DNA of 64,000 nucleotides from a virus. Every line of letters starts with the position of its first letter. The stretch's first letter is position 1. The position numbers and the translations under genes are program-made. The stretch covers positions 41,902 through 105,901 of the IMG/VR virus record IMGVR_UViG_3300043409_001491; one strand, given 5' to 3'. Below are positions 61,876 to 64,000 of this stretch, in pieces. The notes under the pieces were generated by a model. The model saw nothing but the letters and a program-made list of their open reading frames with translations, was not told the origin of the DNA and made no database searches.

Positions 61876-61911
61876 GAGGGTTGGCTAAGTGCCAGCCCTC
61901 TTTCTTTTTAT
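61876..61911 (+). terminator. Intrinsic terminator after the secreted Ala-rich protein
   Basis: GAGGGTTGGC (61876-61885) pairs with GCCAGCCCTC (61891-61900) with one G.U pair, a 5-nt loop, and TTTCTTTTTAT after it. Confidence 0.92.
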
Positions 61912-61918
61912 ATAAAAA

Positions 61919-61927
61919 TGGTATAAT
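61919..61927 (+). promoter_or_regulatory. Extended -10 promoter for the large secreted protein
   Basis: TGGTATAAT stands 8 nt behind the terminator and ~48 nt before the predicted AUC start, with AGGGAG (61963-61968) as the ribosome-binding site. Confidence 0.75.
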
Positions 61928-61974
61928 AAACTTATTAGTCATATCCACCACTACGACTATATAGGGAGAAAAAT

Positions 61975-64000
<2,026 letters not shown>

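Overview
The window is a stretch of tailed-phage (siphovirus-like) genome. It is AT-rich by eye, nearly gapless, and almost entirely on the + strand. An HK97-type portal, a protease/scaffold and a capsid are followed by neck proteins, a tail tube, tail chaperones, a 2247-residue tape measure and tail-tip genes. Fibres, replication genes and a terminase are also present. Both edges cut a gene. I saw no integrase, repressor, tRNA or CRISPR array. The host is probably an AT-rich actinobacterium, perhaps of the freshwater Nanopelagicales type. That is inference only, from extended -10 promoters placed directly at start codons (leaderless mRNA), a B12-dependent ribonucleotide reductase, a DnaE-type polymerase, and secreted Ala/Thr/Val-rich proteins that resemble actinobacterial surface proteins.

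Layout. 1-5.6 kb: end of an unknown gene, a small Cys-rich protein, then a tightly overlapping cassette of two 2-oxoglutarate/Fe(II) oxygenases, three fucosyltransferase-like enzymes and a GDP-mannose 3,5-epimerase, closed by a bidirectional terminator. 5.6-6.2 kb: the only minus-strand gene, a lysozyme/transglycosylase with a signal peptide. 6.3-16.4 kb: fibre and virion-decoration genes, including two very repetitive fibres and a poly-Gly adhesin. 16.5-18.5 kb: class II ribonucleotide reductase. 18.6-31.9 kb: LamG-like virion protein, portal, protease with a nested scaffold, capsid, neck, tail tube and two paralogous tail chaperones. 31.9-46.5 kb: tape measure and tail-tip proteins. 46.5-58.4 kb: zinc ribbons, HTH proteins, DnaB-like helicase, DnaG-like primase, ssDNA-binding protein, DnaE-type polymerase with an apparently intact PHP metal site, RecA-like recombinase, Cas4/RecB-like nuclease, RuvC-like resolvase and DUF3310. 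58.4-60.7 kb: terminase small and large subunits, about 36 kb from the portal in this linear window. 60.7-64 kb: two secreted surface-type proteins. The second appears to start at AUC and ends, still open, in tandem proline-rich repeats.

How the genes work together. The replication block gives the phage much of its own fork and recombination machinery, and NrdJ supplies deoxynucleotides. Recurrent TGnTATAAT boxes, some with a TTGA-type -35 at 18-19 bp, divide the late genes into short transcription units, and four hairpin terminators insulate the capsid, tail-tube, glycan and surface modules. The most distinctive feature is the hydroxylase + GDP-L-galactose + glycosyltransferase cassette in a genome that also encodes Pro-rich, Thr-rich and Gly-rich extracellular proteins. 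This raises the possibility that the phage modifies virion or surface proteins. All functions are read from sequence motifs and family knowledge; no database search was run.
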